A DNA stretch of 64,000 nt from an uncultured Eubacteriales bacterium (GTDB lineage Bacteria > Bacillota > Clostridia > Lachnospirales > Lachnospiraceae). Under the pieces are notes generated by a model, which was given only the letters and a program-made list of their open reading frames with translations, had not been told where the DNA came from and ran no database searches. The stretch covers positions 1-64,000 of the forward strand of contig CATOIK010000008.1 of the NCBI GenBank assembly GCA_951800645.1, given 5' to 3'. Shown piece after piece: positions 42,433-51,826 of this stretch (its first letter is position 1; every line of letters starts with the position of its first letter). Made by a program: the position numbers and the translations under genes.

Positions 42433-44205
42433 ATGAAGAAAAAGCGTATCGTCTCGGTTCTGGGCCGGGTTTTTGTATCCCTGATTGTGATTTTTCTGAT
42501 GTTTTATGTGATGCTTCCGGCCATCAACCTGCGGGATCAGAACTTTATTATGTTTCTGATTCTTTCCATTCTGGCGGTTCTGACCGTGAATTTTATGACT
42601 GTGGTAAAGCGCTTCTTTGCATCTTTGGGAGGAGGCCGCAGAGTGATCATCGGGCGGGACACGGCTACGGGAATGCCCATTTTCGGCCGGGAGCAAGAGG
42701 AAGAACGGGAACCTATCAGCCTGGCAGAGCCCTTGAAAATAGGCTTTGGTGCAATCGCAGTGCTGATTGCCTTAAGCTTCCTGGCCAGTCTTTTAGGTGC
42801 AAAACTATTTAATGCTGGCCGTTATCGGGACTTGATCCAGATTACAGACCGGGATTTTACTGCGGACGTGGCGGAGATTAACATGAACCAGATTCCGGTG
42901 GTAGACAAGGATACTGCCGTGCGGCTGGGCAGCCGGAAGCTGGGCGAGATGACAGAGCTGGTGTCTCAGTTTGAAATCCAGGAGGACTACACCCAGATTA
43001 ACTATAAGAAAAGTCCGTACCGGGTAACGCCTCTGGCTTATGCAGACCCGATTAAGTGGCTGTTTAACCGGCAGAAGGGGCTTCCTGCCTACATCACGGT
43101 CAACATGGTAACCCAGGAGACAGATCTGGTCTGGCTGGAGTCCGGCATGAAGTATTCCCCCAGCGAGTATTTCTTCCGGAATATTTATCGTTGCCTTCGT
43201 TTTTCCTATCCAACCAAAATGTTTGACCAGGTAACATTTGAGATAGACGATGAAGGAACCCCGTACTGGGTTGCGCCTACCATTACCTACCGGATTGGCT
43301 GGTGGAACGGAAAAGATATAGACGGGGCAGTGCTGGTAAATGCCTGCACTGGCGAGAGTCAGTATTATGCCAAGGCGGATGTGCCTCAGTGGATTGACCA
43401 GTTGTATCATTCTAATCTGATTATTGAGCAGCTGGACGACAATGGCCGTTTCCAGAACGGTTATTTCAACTCCATTTTAGGGCAGCGGGGCGTGCGGCGC
43501 ACCACCTACGGCTATAATTATCTGGCCATTGACGATGATGTGTATCTGTATACCGGCATGTCCTCTGTTACGGCTGACGAGTCCAACATCGGATTTGTTC
43601 TGGTAAACCTGCGGACCAAAGAGACCCGGTTCTACGCGATCCCCGGTGCAACAGAAAGCTCGGCTATGGCATCTGCCCAGGGACAGGTGCAGCACTTAAA
43701 CTATGTGGCAACCTTCCCTCTGCTTCTGAATATTTCGGACCGGCCTACCTACTTTATTTCTCTGAAGGACGGAGCAGGCCTGGTAAAGATGTACGCCTTT
43801 GTAGATGTTGCCCAGTATCAGATTGTAGGGACTGGAAATACCATTGACGAAGCCAAGGAAAACTATCGGAAAGCCCTGAATCTGGAGGCAGATGTAGAGC
43901 TGCCGTCGGGACAGCCCCAGGAGATTAAGGGAATTATTGAAGATATTGCCGATGTGGTAGTAGGCGGTAACAGCTGTTACTACTTTACCTTAAAGGGGCA
44001 GGAGCAGGTTTACACTGCTGTAATTACCGTATCGGAGCAGCTTCCCTTTGCCAAACCAGGCGATGGAGTAAGCCTGAAGATTGTGGTGCCGGAGGCAGGT
44101 GCAGCATCCACAGTGGAGGTAACCGGATTTTCCATTACCAGACCGGAATCTGAGACGGCAGAGTTTCCTGCCGCAGAGCCGGTAACCCAGGCAGCGGAAA
44201 ATTGA
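42433..44205 (+). CDS. Membrane protein of unknown function with large extracytoplasmic domain
   Basis: I do not recognise this 590-residue protein. Two transmembrane helices near the start (about 8-30 and 38-58) and one at about 97-120 are followed by roughly 460 residues of soluble sequence. This region has repeated QIPVVDKDTAV / ETRFYAIPGATESS-like aromatic and Gly-rich segments and no signal for secretion other than the membrane anchors. The membrane topology suggests the soluble part faces outside. An 18-bp palindrome lies on its promoter, so it is probably regulated. The gene downstream encodes a sigma-like protein. Confidence 0.7.
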   Translation: MKKKRIVSVLGRVFVSLIVIFLMFYVMLPAINLRDQNFIMFLILSILAVLTVNFMTVVKRFFASLGGGRRVIIGRDTATGMPIFGREQEEEREPISLAEPLKIGFGAIAVLIALSFLASLLGAKLFNAGRYRDLIQITDRDFTADVAEINMNQIPVVDKDTAVRLGSRKLGEMTELVSQFEIQEDYTQINYKKSPYRVTPLAYADPIKWLFNRQKGLPAYITVNMVTQETDLVWLESGMKYSPSEYFFRNIYRCLRFSYPTKMFDQVTFEIDDEGTPYWVAPTITYRIGWWNGKDIDGAVLVNACTGESQYYAKADVPQWIDQLYHSNLIIEQLDDNGRFQNGYFNSILGQRGVRRTTYGYNYLAIDDDVYLYTGMSSVTADESNIGFVLVNLRTKETRFYAIPGATESSAMASAQGQVQHLNYVATFPLLLNISDRPTYFISLKDGAGLVKMYAFVDVAQYQIVGTGNTIDEAKENYRKALNLEADVELPSGQPQEIKGIIEDIADVVVGGNSCYYFTLKGQEQVYTAVITVSEQLPFAKPGDGVSLKIVVPEAGAASTVEVTGFSITRPESETAEFPAAEPVTQAAEN

Positions 44206-44237
44206 CAAAACTATAAAATGACGTTAGGAGCAAAACT

Positions 44238-44783
44238 ATGCAGGATTTTGATGAAGTATATAAGTTGTATCTGGCAGAATTAGAAGGCCTTACTGCCTGT
44301 ACAGAGGAGGAGACAAGAACTTTGCTGAGCCGTTGGAACCAGGGGGACGAGTCTGCAAAAACCCGTCTGATGGAGGGCCATCTGAGGTTTATTACAGAGC
44401 TGGCAGAGAGCTACGGCGACCGAGGCCTTCCTCTGGGAGATTTGGTGCAGGAGGCCAACATGGCCCTTATTCTGGCAGTGGGCCAGGCTGCCAAAAGCGG
44501 CATTGCAGAGCCATCTGAATTTGAGGCGCTGGTAAAAACTCAGGTGGAGGAAGCTTTGGAGGTTGCTCTGGAAGAACAGCAGGTTTCCGATCAGGTAGGA
44601 GAGGAGCTTTTAGCCAGGGTAAATGTGCTGAAAGACATTTCTCAGCAGATGGCAGAGGAGCTGGGCCGGGAGGCCACTGTAGAAGAACTGGCAGAAAAGA
44701 TGAAAATGACAATAGATGAAATTAAGGATATTATGAAGCTGACCTTGGATGCCATGAGCGTCAGCCCGGATGCAGAAATATAA
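44238..44783 (+). CDS. Sigma-factor-like protein with regions 2 and 3 but no region 4
   Basis: This 181-residue protein resembles sigma-70 region 2 (RLMEGHLRFITELAESYGDRGLPLGDLVQEANMAL, here cited in short pieces RLMEGHLRFITE and LGDLVQEANMAL) and a region-3-like segment (AEELGREATVEELAEKM). Sequence then ends at residue 181, where region 4 for the -35 box should begin. Many aromatic residues for -10 melting are missing. It may act as an anti-sigma-like decoy, or need a partner. It is 33 bp after the membrane protein, probably one operon. Confidence 0.72.
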   Translation: MQDFDEVYKLYLAELEGLTACTEEETRTLLSRWNQGDESAKTRLMEGHLRFITELAESYGDRGLPLGDLVQEANMALILAVGQAAKSGIAEPSEFEALVKTQVEEALEVALEEQQVSDQVGEELLARVNVLKDISQQMAEELGREATVEELAEKMKMTIDEIKDIMKLTLDAMSVSPDAEI

Positions 44784-44865
44784 GCTGAGTTTTTGGGTTA
44801 TAGCCAATGTCTATCTGAATAAAAGAAGATAAGTGCAAGTTATAAATAAAATAAGATATATTGAT

Positions 44866-44895
44866 TTTACTTATAAAATCCAATGTGTTATACTG
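44866..44895 (+). promoter_or_regulatory. Possible purL promoter
   Basis: TTTACT and TATACT are 17 bp apart in the AT-rich spacer about 55 bp before purL. No purine riboswitch or PurR box was found. Confidence 0.4.
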
Positions 44896-44945
44896 ACAGG
44901 GAATGAAAACGATTCTGGCGAGTACCATCATTTCAGGAGGATACC

Positions 44946-47900
44946 ATGAGCGTAAGAAGAGTGTATGTAGAAAAGAAGCCGGAGTTTGCCGTAAAGGCAG
45001 GAGAGCTTCGGGAAGAAATCAGCAGCTACTTAAGCATTGGCACCGTAACCAATGTGCGGGTGCTGATTCGTTACGATATTGAAAATCTGTCAGAGGAGAC
45101 CTACAAAAAGGCCCTGGTAACCATCTTTTCCGAACCGCCGGTAGATGTGATTTACGAGGAGGAGTTTCCGAAAGAGGCAGGGGATACGGCATTTTCCGTA
45201 GAGTACCTGCCGGGGCAGTTTGACCAGCGGGCAGACTCTGCAGAGCAGTGCGTAAAGCTGCTGGCAGAGGATGAGGAGCCGGTGATCAAGAGCGCTACCA
45301 CCTATGTGCTGTCCGGAAATCTGACTGCAGACCAGGCAGCAGCCATTAAGGCGTTCTGCATCAACCCGGTGGATTCCAGAGAGGCGGTTTCAGAGAAGCC
45401 GGAGACTCTGGTAACCCAGTTTGAGACCCCTGCAGATGTAGCGTCCTTTGAGGGCTTTACGAATGCCTCTGAGGAAGACTTAAAGGCGCTTTATGATTCT
45501 TTAAATCTGGCTATGACCTTTAAGGACTTTTTGCATATCCAGAAGTATTACGCAGAGGAGGAGCATCGGAATCCTACGGTAACGGAAATCCGGGTGCTGG
45601 ACACCTACTGGTCCGACCACTGCCGTCACACCACCTTCTCCACAGAGCTTAAAGATGTGACTATCACAGACGGAGCGTATAAGGCTCCCATTGAGGCGGC
45701 CTACAACCAGTACCTGGCTGACCGGGCTGTCATTTACAAAGACCGGGACGACAAGTTTATCTGCCTGATGGATCTGGCACTGATGGCTATGAAAAAGCTG
45801 CGTGCAGAAGGCAAGCTGGAGGATTTGGAAGTATCCGATGAAATCAATGCCTGCAGCATTGTAGTGCCGGTGGAAATTGACGGCAAGAAAGAAGAATGGC
45901 TGGTGAACTTTAAAAACGAGACTCACAACCATCCTACGGAAATTGAGCCTTTCGGCGGAGCAGCTACCTGTCTGGGCGGCGCCATCCGAGACCCCCTTTC
46001 CGGAAGAACCTATGTATATCAGGCCATGCGTGTGACAGGAGCAGCAGATCCTACCCGTCCCCTTTCTGAGACCTTAAAGGGCAAGCTGCCCCAGAGAAAG
46101 CTGGTAAACGGTGCAGCAGACGGCTACAGCTCCTACGGCAACCAGATTGGTCTGGCTACCGGCTATGTAAAGGAAATCTACCATCCCAATTATGCGGCAA
46201 AGCGGATGGAGATTGGCGCAGTTATGGGCGCAGCTCCCAGAAAATATGTAAAGCGTTTAAATTCTGATCCAGGCGATATTATCGTACTGTTAGGAGGCCG
46301 CACCGGCCGTGACGGCATCGGCGGCGCAACCGGTTCCTCCAAGGTACACACAGAGGCATCCATCGAGGTCTGCGGTGCAGAAGTGCAGAAGGGAAATGCT
46401 CCCACAGAGCGGAAAATCCAGAGACTGTTTCGCCGTCCGGAGGTTTCCAGCATCATCAAAAAGTGCAACGACTTTGGCGCAGGCGGCGTGTCCGTAGCCA
46501 TCGGCGAGCTGGCAGCAGGTCTGGAGATTGATTTAGATAAGGTTCCGAAAAAGTATGCAGGTTTAGACGGTACGGAGATTGCCATTTCCGAGTCTCAGGA
46601 GCGGATGGCTGTGGTGCTGGACGCATCGGATGTAGACAAGTTCCTGGGATTTGCAGAGGAAGAAAACTTAGAGGCAGTTCCGGTGGCAGTTGTAACAGAA
46701 GAACCTCGTCTGGTTATGCACTGGAGAGGCAAAACCATCGTAGACTTAAGCCGCAGGTTCCTGGATACCAACGGCGCCCATCAGGAGGCAAAGGTGGTTC
46801 TGGAAACTCCGGAGAGAGAAGGCACGCCGTTTGAACGCAGAGACATTGGCGATGTAAAAGCAGCGTGGAAAAATGTGCTGTCTGATCTTAATGTCTGCTC
46901 CCAGAAGGGACTGGTGGAGATGTTTGACGGCTCTATCGGCGCAGGCAGCGTGTTTATGCCTTATGGCGGAAAATATCAGCTGACGGAGACCCAGGCTATG
47001 GTGGCCAAGCTGCCGGTTCTGGAAGGAACCACGGATACCGTTACCATGATGAGCTATGGCTTTGACCCCTATTTGTCCAGTTGGAGTCCTTACCACGGTG
47101 CAGTTTATGCAGTGGTTTCCTCTGTGGCAAAGATTGTGGCAAACGGCGGTGATTTCAGCAAGATCCGCTTCACCTTCCAGGAATACTTTAAGCGGATGAC
47201 AGAGGATCCTGCCCGCTGGGGCGCGCCCTTTGCCGCTTTGCTGGGCGCTTATAATGCACAGATCGGTTTCGGCCTGCCTTCCATCGGAGGAAAGGACAGT
47301 ATGTCCGGCACCTTTAACGATGAGCAGCACGGAGAAATCAATGTTCCGCCTACCCTGGTTTCCTTTGCAGTGGATGTGGCAAGCCACAGACACATTATTT
47401 CTCCGGAGTTTAAGAAGCCGGGCAATAAGCTGGTGGTATTCCGGATTGAAAAGGATTCCTACGACCTGCCGGTTTACAGCCAGATTATGGATGGTTATCG
47501 GAAGCTTCATGAAGATATTAAGGCAGGCCGGATTATTTCCGCATATGCAGTAGAGGGTCACGGACTGGCAGAGGCAGTCAGCAAGATGGCCTTCGGCAAC
47601 AAGCTGGGCGTGAAGATTGAGCACAATGTAGATCCCAGAGACTTCTTTGCACCGGGATGGGGCGATATTGTCTGTGAAGTACCGGACGGCAAGGTTGGTG
47701 AACTGGCTATCACTTATACTCTGATTGGTGAGGTAACCGATAAGGCAGCCTTTGAGTACGGACCGGCAACCATCTCCATGGACGAGGCCTTAAATGACTG
47801 GACCCAGACATTAGAGTCTGTATTCCCCACTCAGTCAGGCGTGGAAAATACTCCGGTAAGCGACCGGCTTTATAAGGCAGGCAGCATCTATGTCTGCAGT

Positions 47901-48710
47901 CACAAGCTGGCGCAGCCCAATGTGTTTATTCCTGTATTCCCAGGCACCAACTGTGAGTATGACAGCCGAAAGGCCTTTGAGCGGGCAGGCGCCAAAGTAT
48001 CCACCAGGGTATTTAAGAACCTGACTGCATCCGATATACGGGAGTCAGTAGAAGCGTTTAAGAAGGAGATTGCCAAGGCGCAGATCGTAATGTTCCCCGG
48101 CGGATTCTCTGCAGGCGATGAGCCGGAAGGCAGCGCCAAGTTCTTTGCTACGGTATTCCGCAATGCAGTGATCAAGGAAGAGATCGAGAAGCTGCTGAAT
48201 GAGCGGGACGGCCTGATGTTAGGTATATGCAACGGCTTCCAGGCTCTGATCAAGCTGGGACTGGTCCCTGAGGGACAGATTGCAGAGCAGCGGGCAGATT
48301 CCCCCACTCTGGCTATGAATACCATTGGACGCCATATCTCTAAAATGGTGAACTTAAAGGTGGTTTCCAACAAGTCTCCGTGGCTGCAGAAGGCGAGCCT
48401 GGGCGGCGTTTACACGAACCCGGCTTCCCACGGCGAGGGCCGTTTTGTAGCGAATGATGAGTGGCTGAAAAAGCTGTTTGAGAATGGTCAGGTAGCTACC
48501 CAGTATGTAGACGATGCAGGAAATCCCACCATGGACGAGTTCTGGAACCCCAACGGCTCCTATATGGCTATCGAAGGCATTACCAGTCCGGATGGTCGTA
48601 TCCTGGGCAAGATGGCTCACTCTGAGAGGCGAGGCGAGGCAGTAGCCAAGAATATTTACGGCGAGCAGGATATGAAGATATTTGAGAGCGGAGTAAATTA
48701 CTTCGCATGA
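44946..48710 (+). CDS. purL: Phosphoribosylformylglycinamidine synthase (single-chain)
   Basis: This 1254-residue enzyme catalyses FGAR + ATP + glutamine to FGAM in purine synthesis. The long single-chain form includes an N-terminal PurS-like domain, two AIRS-type synthetase domains and a C-terminal class I glutamine amidotransferase with Cys near residue 1096 (GICNGFQ), plus a His/Glu pair in SHGEGRF. Most Bacilli split this into PurS/Q/L; the fused form is common in some Clostridia. No other pur genes are in the window. Confidence 0.95.
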   Translation: MSVRRVYVEKKPEFAVKAGELREEISSYLSIGTVTNVRVLIRYDIENLSEETYKKALVTIFSEPPVDVIYEEEFPKEAGDTAFSVEYLPGQFDQRADSAEQCVKLLAEDEEPVIKSATTYVLSGNLTADQAAAIKAFCINPVDSREAVSEKPETLVTQFETPADVASFEGFTNASEEDLKALYDSLNLAMTFKDFLHIQKYYAEEEHRNPTVTEIRVLDTYWSDHCRHTTFSTELKDVTITDGAYKAPIEAAYNQYLADRAVIYKDRDDKFICLMDLALMAMKKLRAEGKLEDLEVSDEINACSIVVPVEIDGKKEEWLVNFKNETHNHPTEIEPFGGAATCLGGAIRDPLSGRTYVYQAMRVTGAADPTRPLSETLKGKLPQRKLVNGAADGYSSYGNQIGLATGYVKEIYHPNYAAKRMEIGAVMGAAPRKYVKRLNSDPGDIIVLLGGRTGRDGIGGATGSSKVHTEASIEVCGAEVQKGNAPTERKIQRLFRRPEVSSIIKKCNDFGAGGVSVAIGELAAGLEIDLDKVPKKYAGLDGTEIAISESQERMAVVLDASDVDKFLGFAEEENLEAVPVAVVTEEPRLVMHWRGKTIVDLSRRFLDTNGAHQEAKVVLETPEREGTPFERRDIGDVKAAWKNVLSDLNVCSQKGLVEMFDGSIGAGSVFMPYGGKYQLTETQAMVAKLPVLEGTTDTVTMMSYGFDPYLSSWSPYHGAVYAVVSSVAKIVANGGDFSKIRFTFQEYFKRMTEDPARWGAPFAALLGAYNAQIGFGLPSIGGKDSMSGTFNDEQHGEINVPPTLVSFAVDVASHRHIISPEFKKPGNKLVVFRIEKDSYDLPVYSQIMDGYRKLHEDIKAGRIISAYAVEGHGLAEAVSKMAFGNKLGVKIEHNVDPRDFFAPGWGDIVCEVPDGKVGELAITYTLIGEVTDKAAFEYGPATISMDEALNDWTQTLESVFPTQSGVENTPVSDRLYKAGSIYVCSHKLAQPNVFIPVFPGTNCEYDSRKAFERAGAKVSTRVFKNLTASDIRESVEAFKKEIAKAQIVMFPGGFSAGDEPEGSAKFFATVFRNAVIKEEIEKLLNERDGLMLGICNGFQALIKLGLVPEGQIAEQRADSPTLAMNTIGRHISKMVNLKVVSNKSPWLQKASLGGVYTNPASHGEGRFVANDEWLKKLFENGQVATQYVDDAGNPTMDEFWNPNGSYMAIEGITSPDGRILGKMAHSERRGEAVAKNIYGEQDMKIFESGVNYFA

Positions 48711-48774
48711 TAAAAGGCCGCAAGTGTAAACGGGCGGACTGAAAACAGCAAAAAAGGAACTGTGAAAGTTTGTG

Positions 48775-48825
48775 ATACCCCCAGGCAGGACGATGAAATA
48801 GAAAAAACTGCCTGGGGGTATTTCT
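48775..48825 (+). terminator. Intrinsic terminator of purL
   Basis: ATACCCCCAGGCAG (48775-48788) pairs perfectly with CTGCCTGGGGGTAT (48808-48821), then TTTCT. Confidence 0.85.
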
Positions 48826-49070
48826 ATGCCCGGAAAAATGCACAGAAGGAAATTCCGCCATGAGTGAGGGCAGAGGGGCGTAGGACCGGAGAATTTGATC
48901 TGCGGATACCGCAGCCAAGAAGGACTGACAGCAGAAGTACAGCGGCGTCTTCAGGCAGGGCAAAAATGTGCCATATGGATATGATAGATTGCAAAATGCA
49001 GCTATGATTGGCTTTATCAGGCAGCAGATGAGGATGATCGTACCGGGTTTATCTGACGGGTTTACAAAGC

Positions 49071-49085
49071 TCAATCGTTTGCGTA
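49071..49085 (+). promoter_or_regulatory. Shared 15-bp motif upstream of pfp-fba (copy 1)
   Basis: TCAATCGTTTGCGTA is nearly identical to the motif at 57856 (one difference). On the reverse strand it reads TACGCAAACGATTGA with a central CG and the GCAAACG half-site typical of LacI-family operators. Confidence 0.5.
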
Positions 49086-49165
49086 GAATTTATACAAATT
49101 GCTGAAAAAATATGGTATTCTAGTAGTATCAAGGTGAATGTTTTAGAAGTCGGGAGAGGGGAAAA

Positions 49166-50386
49166 ATGATGGGAAATGTACTTGTGGTACATGGCGGTGG
49201 CCCCACTGCAGTGATCAACGCATCACTGTACGGAGTGATTGAGGAGGCAAAGGCCTGCGGAGTGGAAAAGGTGTATGCTGCCATGGGAGGCAGCGAAGGA
49301 ATTCTAAAAGAGGATTTTCTTGACCTTTTGCAGTTTTCAAAGGAGCGGTTAAAGCTGCTGCTTACAACTCCGGCTACGGCCATTGGTTCTTCACGCTATG
49401 CATTGGAACAGGAAGACTATGACGCCATGCCTAGAATTTTTGCAAAATATGACATCAAGTATGTTCTTCTAAATGGAGGAAATGGAACCATGGACACCTG
49501 CGGCAAGATTTACGCTGCCTGTAAGGCGTCCGGGGTTACAGTAGTAGGGATTCCGAAAACCATCGATAACGACATTGCGATCACCGACCATACGCCGGGG
49601 TTTGGCAGCGCAGCCAGATACATAGCGGCTACCACCGCAGAAGTGGGAGTGGATGTGAAATCCCTGCCAATCCATGTATGTGTGATTGAAGCAATGGGAA
49701 GAAATGCCGGGTGGATTACAGCAGCTTCAGCCCTTGCCAGAAGGAATCCGGGAGATGCTCCTCACCTTATATATCTGCCGGAGCGTGTGTTCAGCGAGGA
49801 TGAGTTCCTGGAAGATGTAAAGCGGCTTTATGAAGAAAAGGGCGGAGTCGTGGTTGTTGCCAGTGAAGGTCTTAAAGGAGCGGATGGCGAGCCGATCGTA
49901 CCTCCGATTTTCAAGCAGGGACGGGCAACCTACTATGGAGATGTAAGCGCTCATTTGGCGAACCTTATCATCCGCAGACTTGGCATCAAGGCCAGAAGCG
50001 AGAAGCCGGGCATTTGCGGCCGTGCGTCGATTGCATGGCAGTCTCCGGTGGACCAGGACGAGGCGGTTCTGGCTGGAAGGGAAGCGCTTCGGGCAGCCAT
50101 GGATGGCGTTGGCGGTGTGATGATCGGTTTTATTCGTGATGAGACAGAAGATGGCAGCTATCGCATTCATACAGAACGGATCCCCATTGAAAAAGTGATG
50201 ATGTATGAGCGCACAGTTCCGGAAAACTACATCAACCAGCGGGGCAATGATGTGACCCAGGAGTTTGTAGACTGGTGCAGGCCTCTTATCGGACCGGAGC
50301 TGCGGGAATTTATTGATTTTCACGATGAGCGGAAGAAACTTGAAACAAATAAATTTATAACCAGTAAAGGAGAGGACGCGATATGA
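49166..50386 (+). CDS. pfp: 6-phosphofructokinase, PPi-dependent-type (Pfp-like)
   Basis: This 406-residue glycolytic enzyme phosphorylates fructose 6-phosphate. The PKTIDND loop (residues 130-136) carries the Lys characteristic of pyrophosphate-dependent enzymes. The nucleotide loop reads GGNGTMD (104-110) where PPi enzymes usually have GGDD and ATP enzymes GGDG, so the donor preference is uncertain. Two ATGs adjoin at 49166 and 49169. The stop overlaps the fba start by ATGA. A 15-bp motif lies 95 bp upstream. Confidence 0.88.
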   Translation: MMGNVLVVHGGGPTAVINASLYGVIEEAKACGVEKVYAAMGGSEGILKEDFLDLLQFSKERLKLLLTTPATAIGSSRYALEQEDYDAMPRIFAKYDIKYVLLNGGNGTMDTCGKIYAACKASGVTVVGIPKTIDNDIAITDHTPGFGSAARYIAATTAEVGVDVKSLPIHVCVIEAMGRNAGWITAASALARRNPGDAPHLIYLPERVFSEDEFLEDVKRLYEEKGGVVVVASEGLKGADGEPIVPPIFKQGRATYYGDVSAHLANLIIRRLGIKARSEKPGICGRASIAWQSPVDQDEAVLAGREALRAAMDGVGGVMIGFIRDETEDGSYRIHTERIPIEKVMMYERTVPENYINQRGNDVTQEFVDWCRPLIGPELREFIDFHDERKKLETNKFITSKGEDAI

Positions 50387-51546
50387 GTTTAGTTCCCTTA
50401 CGCCCCTTAATGGAGGCAAGCATGAAGTATGGCTACGGCCAGGGCGGATTTAATGTAAACGCAGTTGCCCAGGCAAAGGCAGTTATTGAGGTGCATGAGA
50501 TGTTCCGTTCTCCGGCAATCCTGCAGGGTGCAGACCTGGCAAACGGCTTTATGGGCGGCAGAACAGATTTTATGAATGCAACTCTGGAAGACAAGAAGAT
50601 TGGAGCAAAAAATATCGGCAATGCAGTGAAGAAATATGGCGTGGATTCTGAAATCCCCATTGTACTGCATCTGGACCATGGCAGAGATTTTGATTCCTGC
50701 GTGGCAGCAATCGAGGGCGGTTACACCTCTGTCATGATTGACGGCTCATCCCTGCCGTTTAAGGAAAACATAGAACTGACCCGTGAAGTGGTAAAATACG
50801 CTCACGCAAGAGGCGTCAGCGTAGAAGGCGAGCTGGGAGTGCTGGCAGGAGTGGAGGATCATGTATTTTCTGCCAATTCCACCTATACCAATCCCCTGGA
50901 CGCTGTGGAATTTTTCCAGAAGACCGGTGTCGACGCATTGGCGATTTCCTATGGCACCATGCACGGCGCTTCCAAAGGAAAGAATGTAAAACTGCGGAAA
51001 GAGATTGCAGTAGCAATCCGCGAGTGCTTAAACCACCTTGGTATTTTCGGCGCCCTGGTGTCCCATGGTTCTTCCACCGTTCCCCAATATATTGTTGATG
51101 AAATTAACGGTTTGGGAGGTTGTCTGTCCGATACCTACGGTATTTCCATTGAGGAGCTGCAGGGGGCAATCGGCGCTGGTATCAACAAGATCAATGTAGA
51201 TACAGATATTCGCCTGGCTGTTACCCGCAATATGAAGGAGCTGTTTGCCAAATACCCGGAGAAACGCACCAGCGCTTCCATCGGCGGTATCTATGAGCTT
51301 TTGGAAACGAAAAAGACGGCATTTGACCCGCGGGTATTCCTTCCGCCGATTATGGACACTGTAATGTACGGCAATATTCCGGATGAGGATGTGGCTGCCA
51401 TTGTAGACTGTGTAGAGCGGGGAGCAAAAGAAGTAGTAGGTACTCTGATTGTGAAGTTCGGCTCTTACGGAAAAGCGCCGCTGATTGAGACGGTTACTCT
51501 GGATGAGATGGCAGAGCGGTATAAAGAGATTGATAAAAATCTGTAA
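50383..51546 (+). CDS. fba: Class II fructose-bisphosphate aldolase (long form)
   Basis: This 387-residue zinc-type aldolase has metal ligands in HLDHGRDFDSC, EGELGVLAGVEDH and the SHGSSTV loop. It is about 80 residues longer than classical class II FBA (near 300), the extra length being at the C terminus (KTAFDPRVFLPPIMD onward). It cleaves fructose 1,6-bisphosphate. It overlaps pfp by 4 bp, so the two glycolytic steps are cotranslated. Confidence 0.92.
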   Translation: MSLVPLRPLMEASMKYGYGQGGFNVNAVAQAKAVIEVHEMFRSPAILQGADLANGFMGGRTDFMNATLEDKKIGAKNIGNAVKKYGVDSEIPIVLHLDHGRDFDSCVAAIEGGYTSVMIDGSSLPFKENIELTREVVKYAHARGVSVEGELGVLAGVEDHVFSANSTYTNPLDAVEFFQKTGVDALAISYGTMHGASKGKNVKLRKEIAVAIRECLNHLGIFGALVSHGSSTVPQYIVDEINGLGGCLSDTYGISIEELQGAIGAGINKINVDTDIRLAVTRNMKELFAKYPEKRTSASIGGIYELLETKKTAFDPRVFLPPIMDTVMYGNIPDEDVAAIVDCVERGAKEVVGTLIVKFGSYGKAPLIETVTLDEMAERYKEIDKNL

Positions 51547-51577
51547 GGATTTTTAATAACCATGATGCAGTAAAAAA

Positions 51578-51597
51578 GAGTCCGGTTCACCGGACTC
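51578..51597. terminator. Hairpin with a minus-strand T-run between fba and the TSUP gene
   Basis: GAGTCCGG (51578-51585) pairs with CCGGACTC (51590-51597) around TTCA. On the minus strand TTTTTT follows, so it works best there, though it may also end fba transcription. Confidence 0.6.
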
Positions 51598-51742
51598 CCG
51601 CGCCGGAGCGCGTCTGCGTCAGCAGACATTTTCCTTAAGCGCGAAGTGCGCATCCCGCGGCAACTTTTTCTAATGGTCGCTCCCACAAGAGCGGCCGGCT
51701 CTCCCTGGAGGCTTTTTATTTTATAGGGCGTAATTTTTTGTA
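51598..51742. repeat. Dense cluster of small hairpins
   Basis: This 145-bp G/C-rich stretch holds several short stems in a row: GTCTGC/GCAGAC (51612-51627), GCGC...GCGC near 51640, and CGCTC/GAGCG near 51681-51695, with further partial pairings. No coding region. It resembles other Lachnospiraceae extragenic palindromes in general style only. Confidence 0.4.
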
Positions 51743-51787
51743 AAATAAAAAGAAGCTGCCGAGAATGTACCGACTCATTCCGGCAGC
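51743..51787 (-). terminator. Terminator of the TSUP gene
   Basis: GCTGCCG (51755-51761) pairs with CGGCAGC (51781-51787), with inner GAATG/CATTC; on the minus strand TTCTTTTTATTTTA follows. Confidence 0.8.
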
Positions 51788-51826
51788 CTCAATAAAGCTT
51801 GCTTTCTATAAAATAAGGGATGGCAA

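Larger units (their letters stand above)
48711..49165 (+). other. Gene-free stretch between purL and pfp
   Basis: After the purL terminator this 455-bp stretch holds no convincing gene. Around 48905-48960 one frame reads YRSQEGLTAEVQRRLQAGQK, followed 1 base out of frame by a short hydrophobic stretch (QNAAMIGFIRQQMRM). This is reminiscent of the start of a P-type ATPase and may be a decayed coding remnant. A 15-bp motif TCAATCGTTTGCGTA lies at 49071-49085. Confidence 0.4.

Noticed and set aside
44784-44945. Purine riboswitch upstream of purL
   Set aside because: The conserved core bases and three-way junction are not present; only an AT-rich promoter region is seen.
46746-47624. Long minus-strand open frame inside purL
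   Set aside because: It lies entirely opposite a well-matched PurL coding region; the protein shows no family features.
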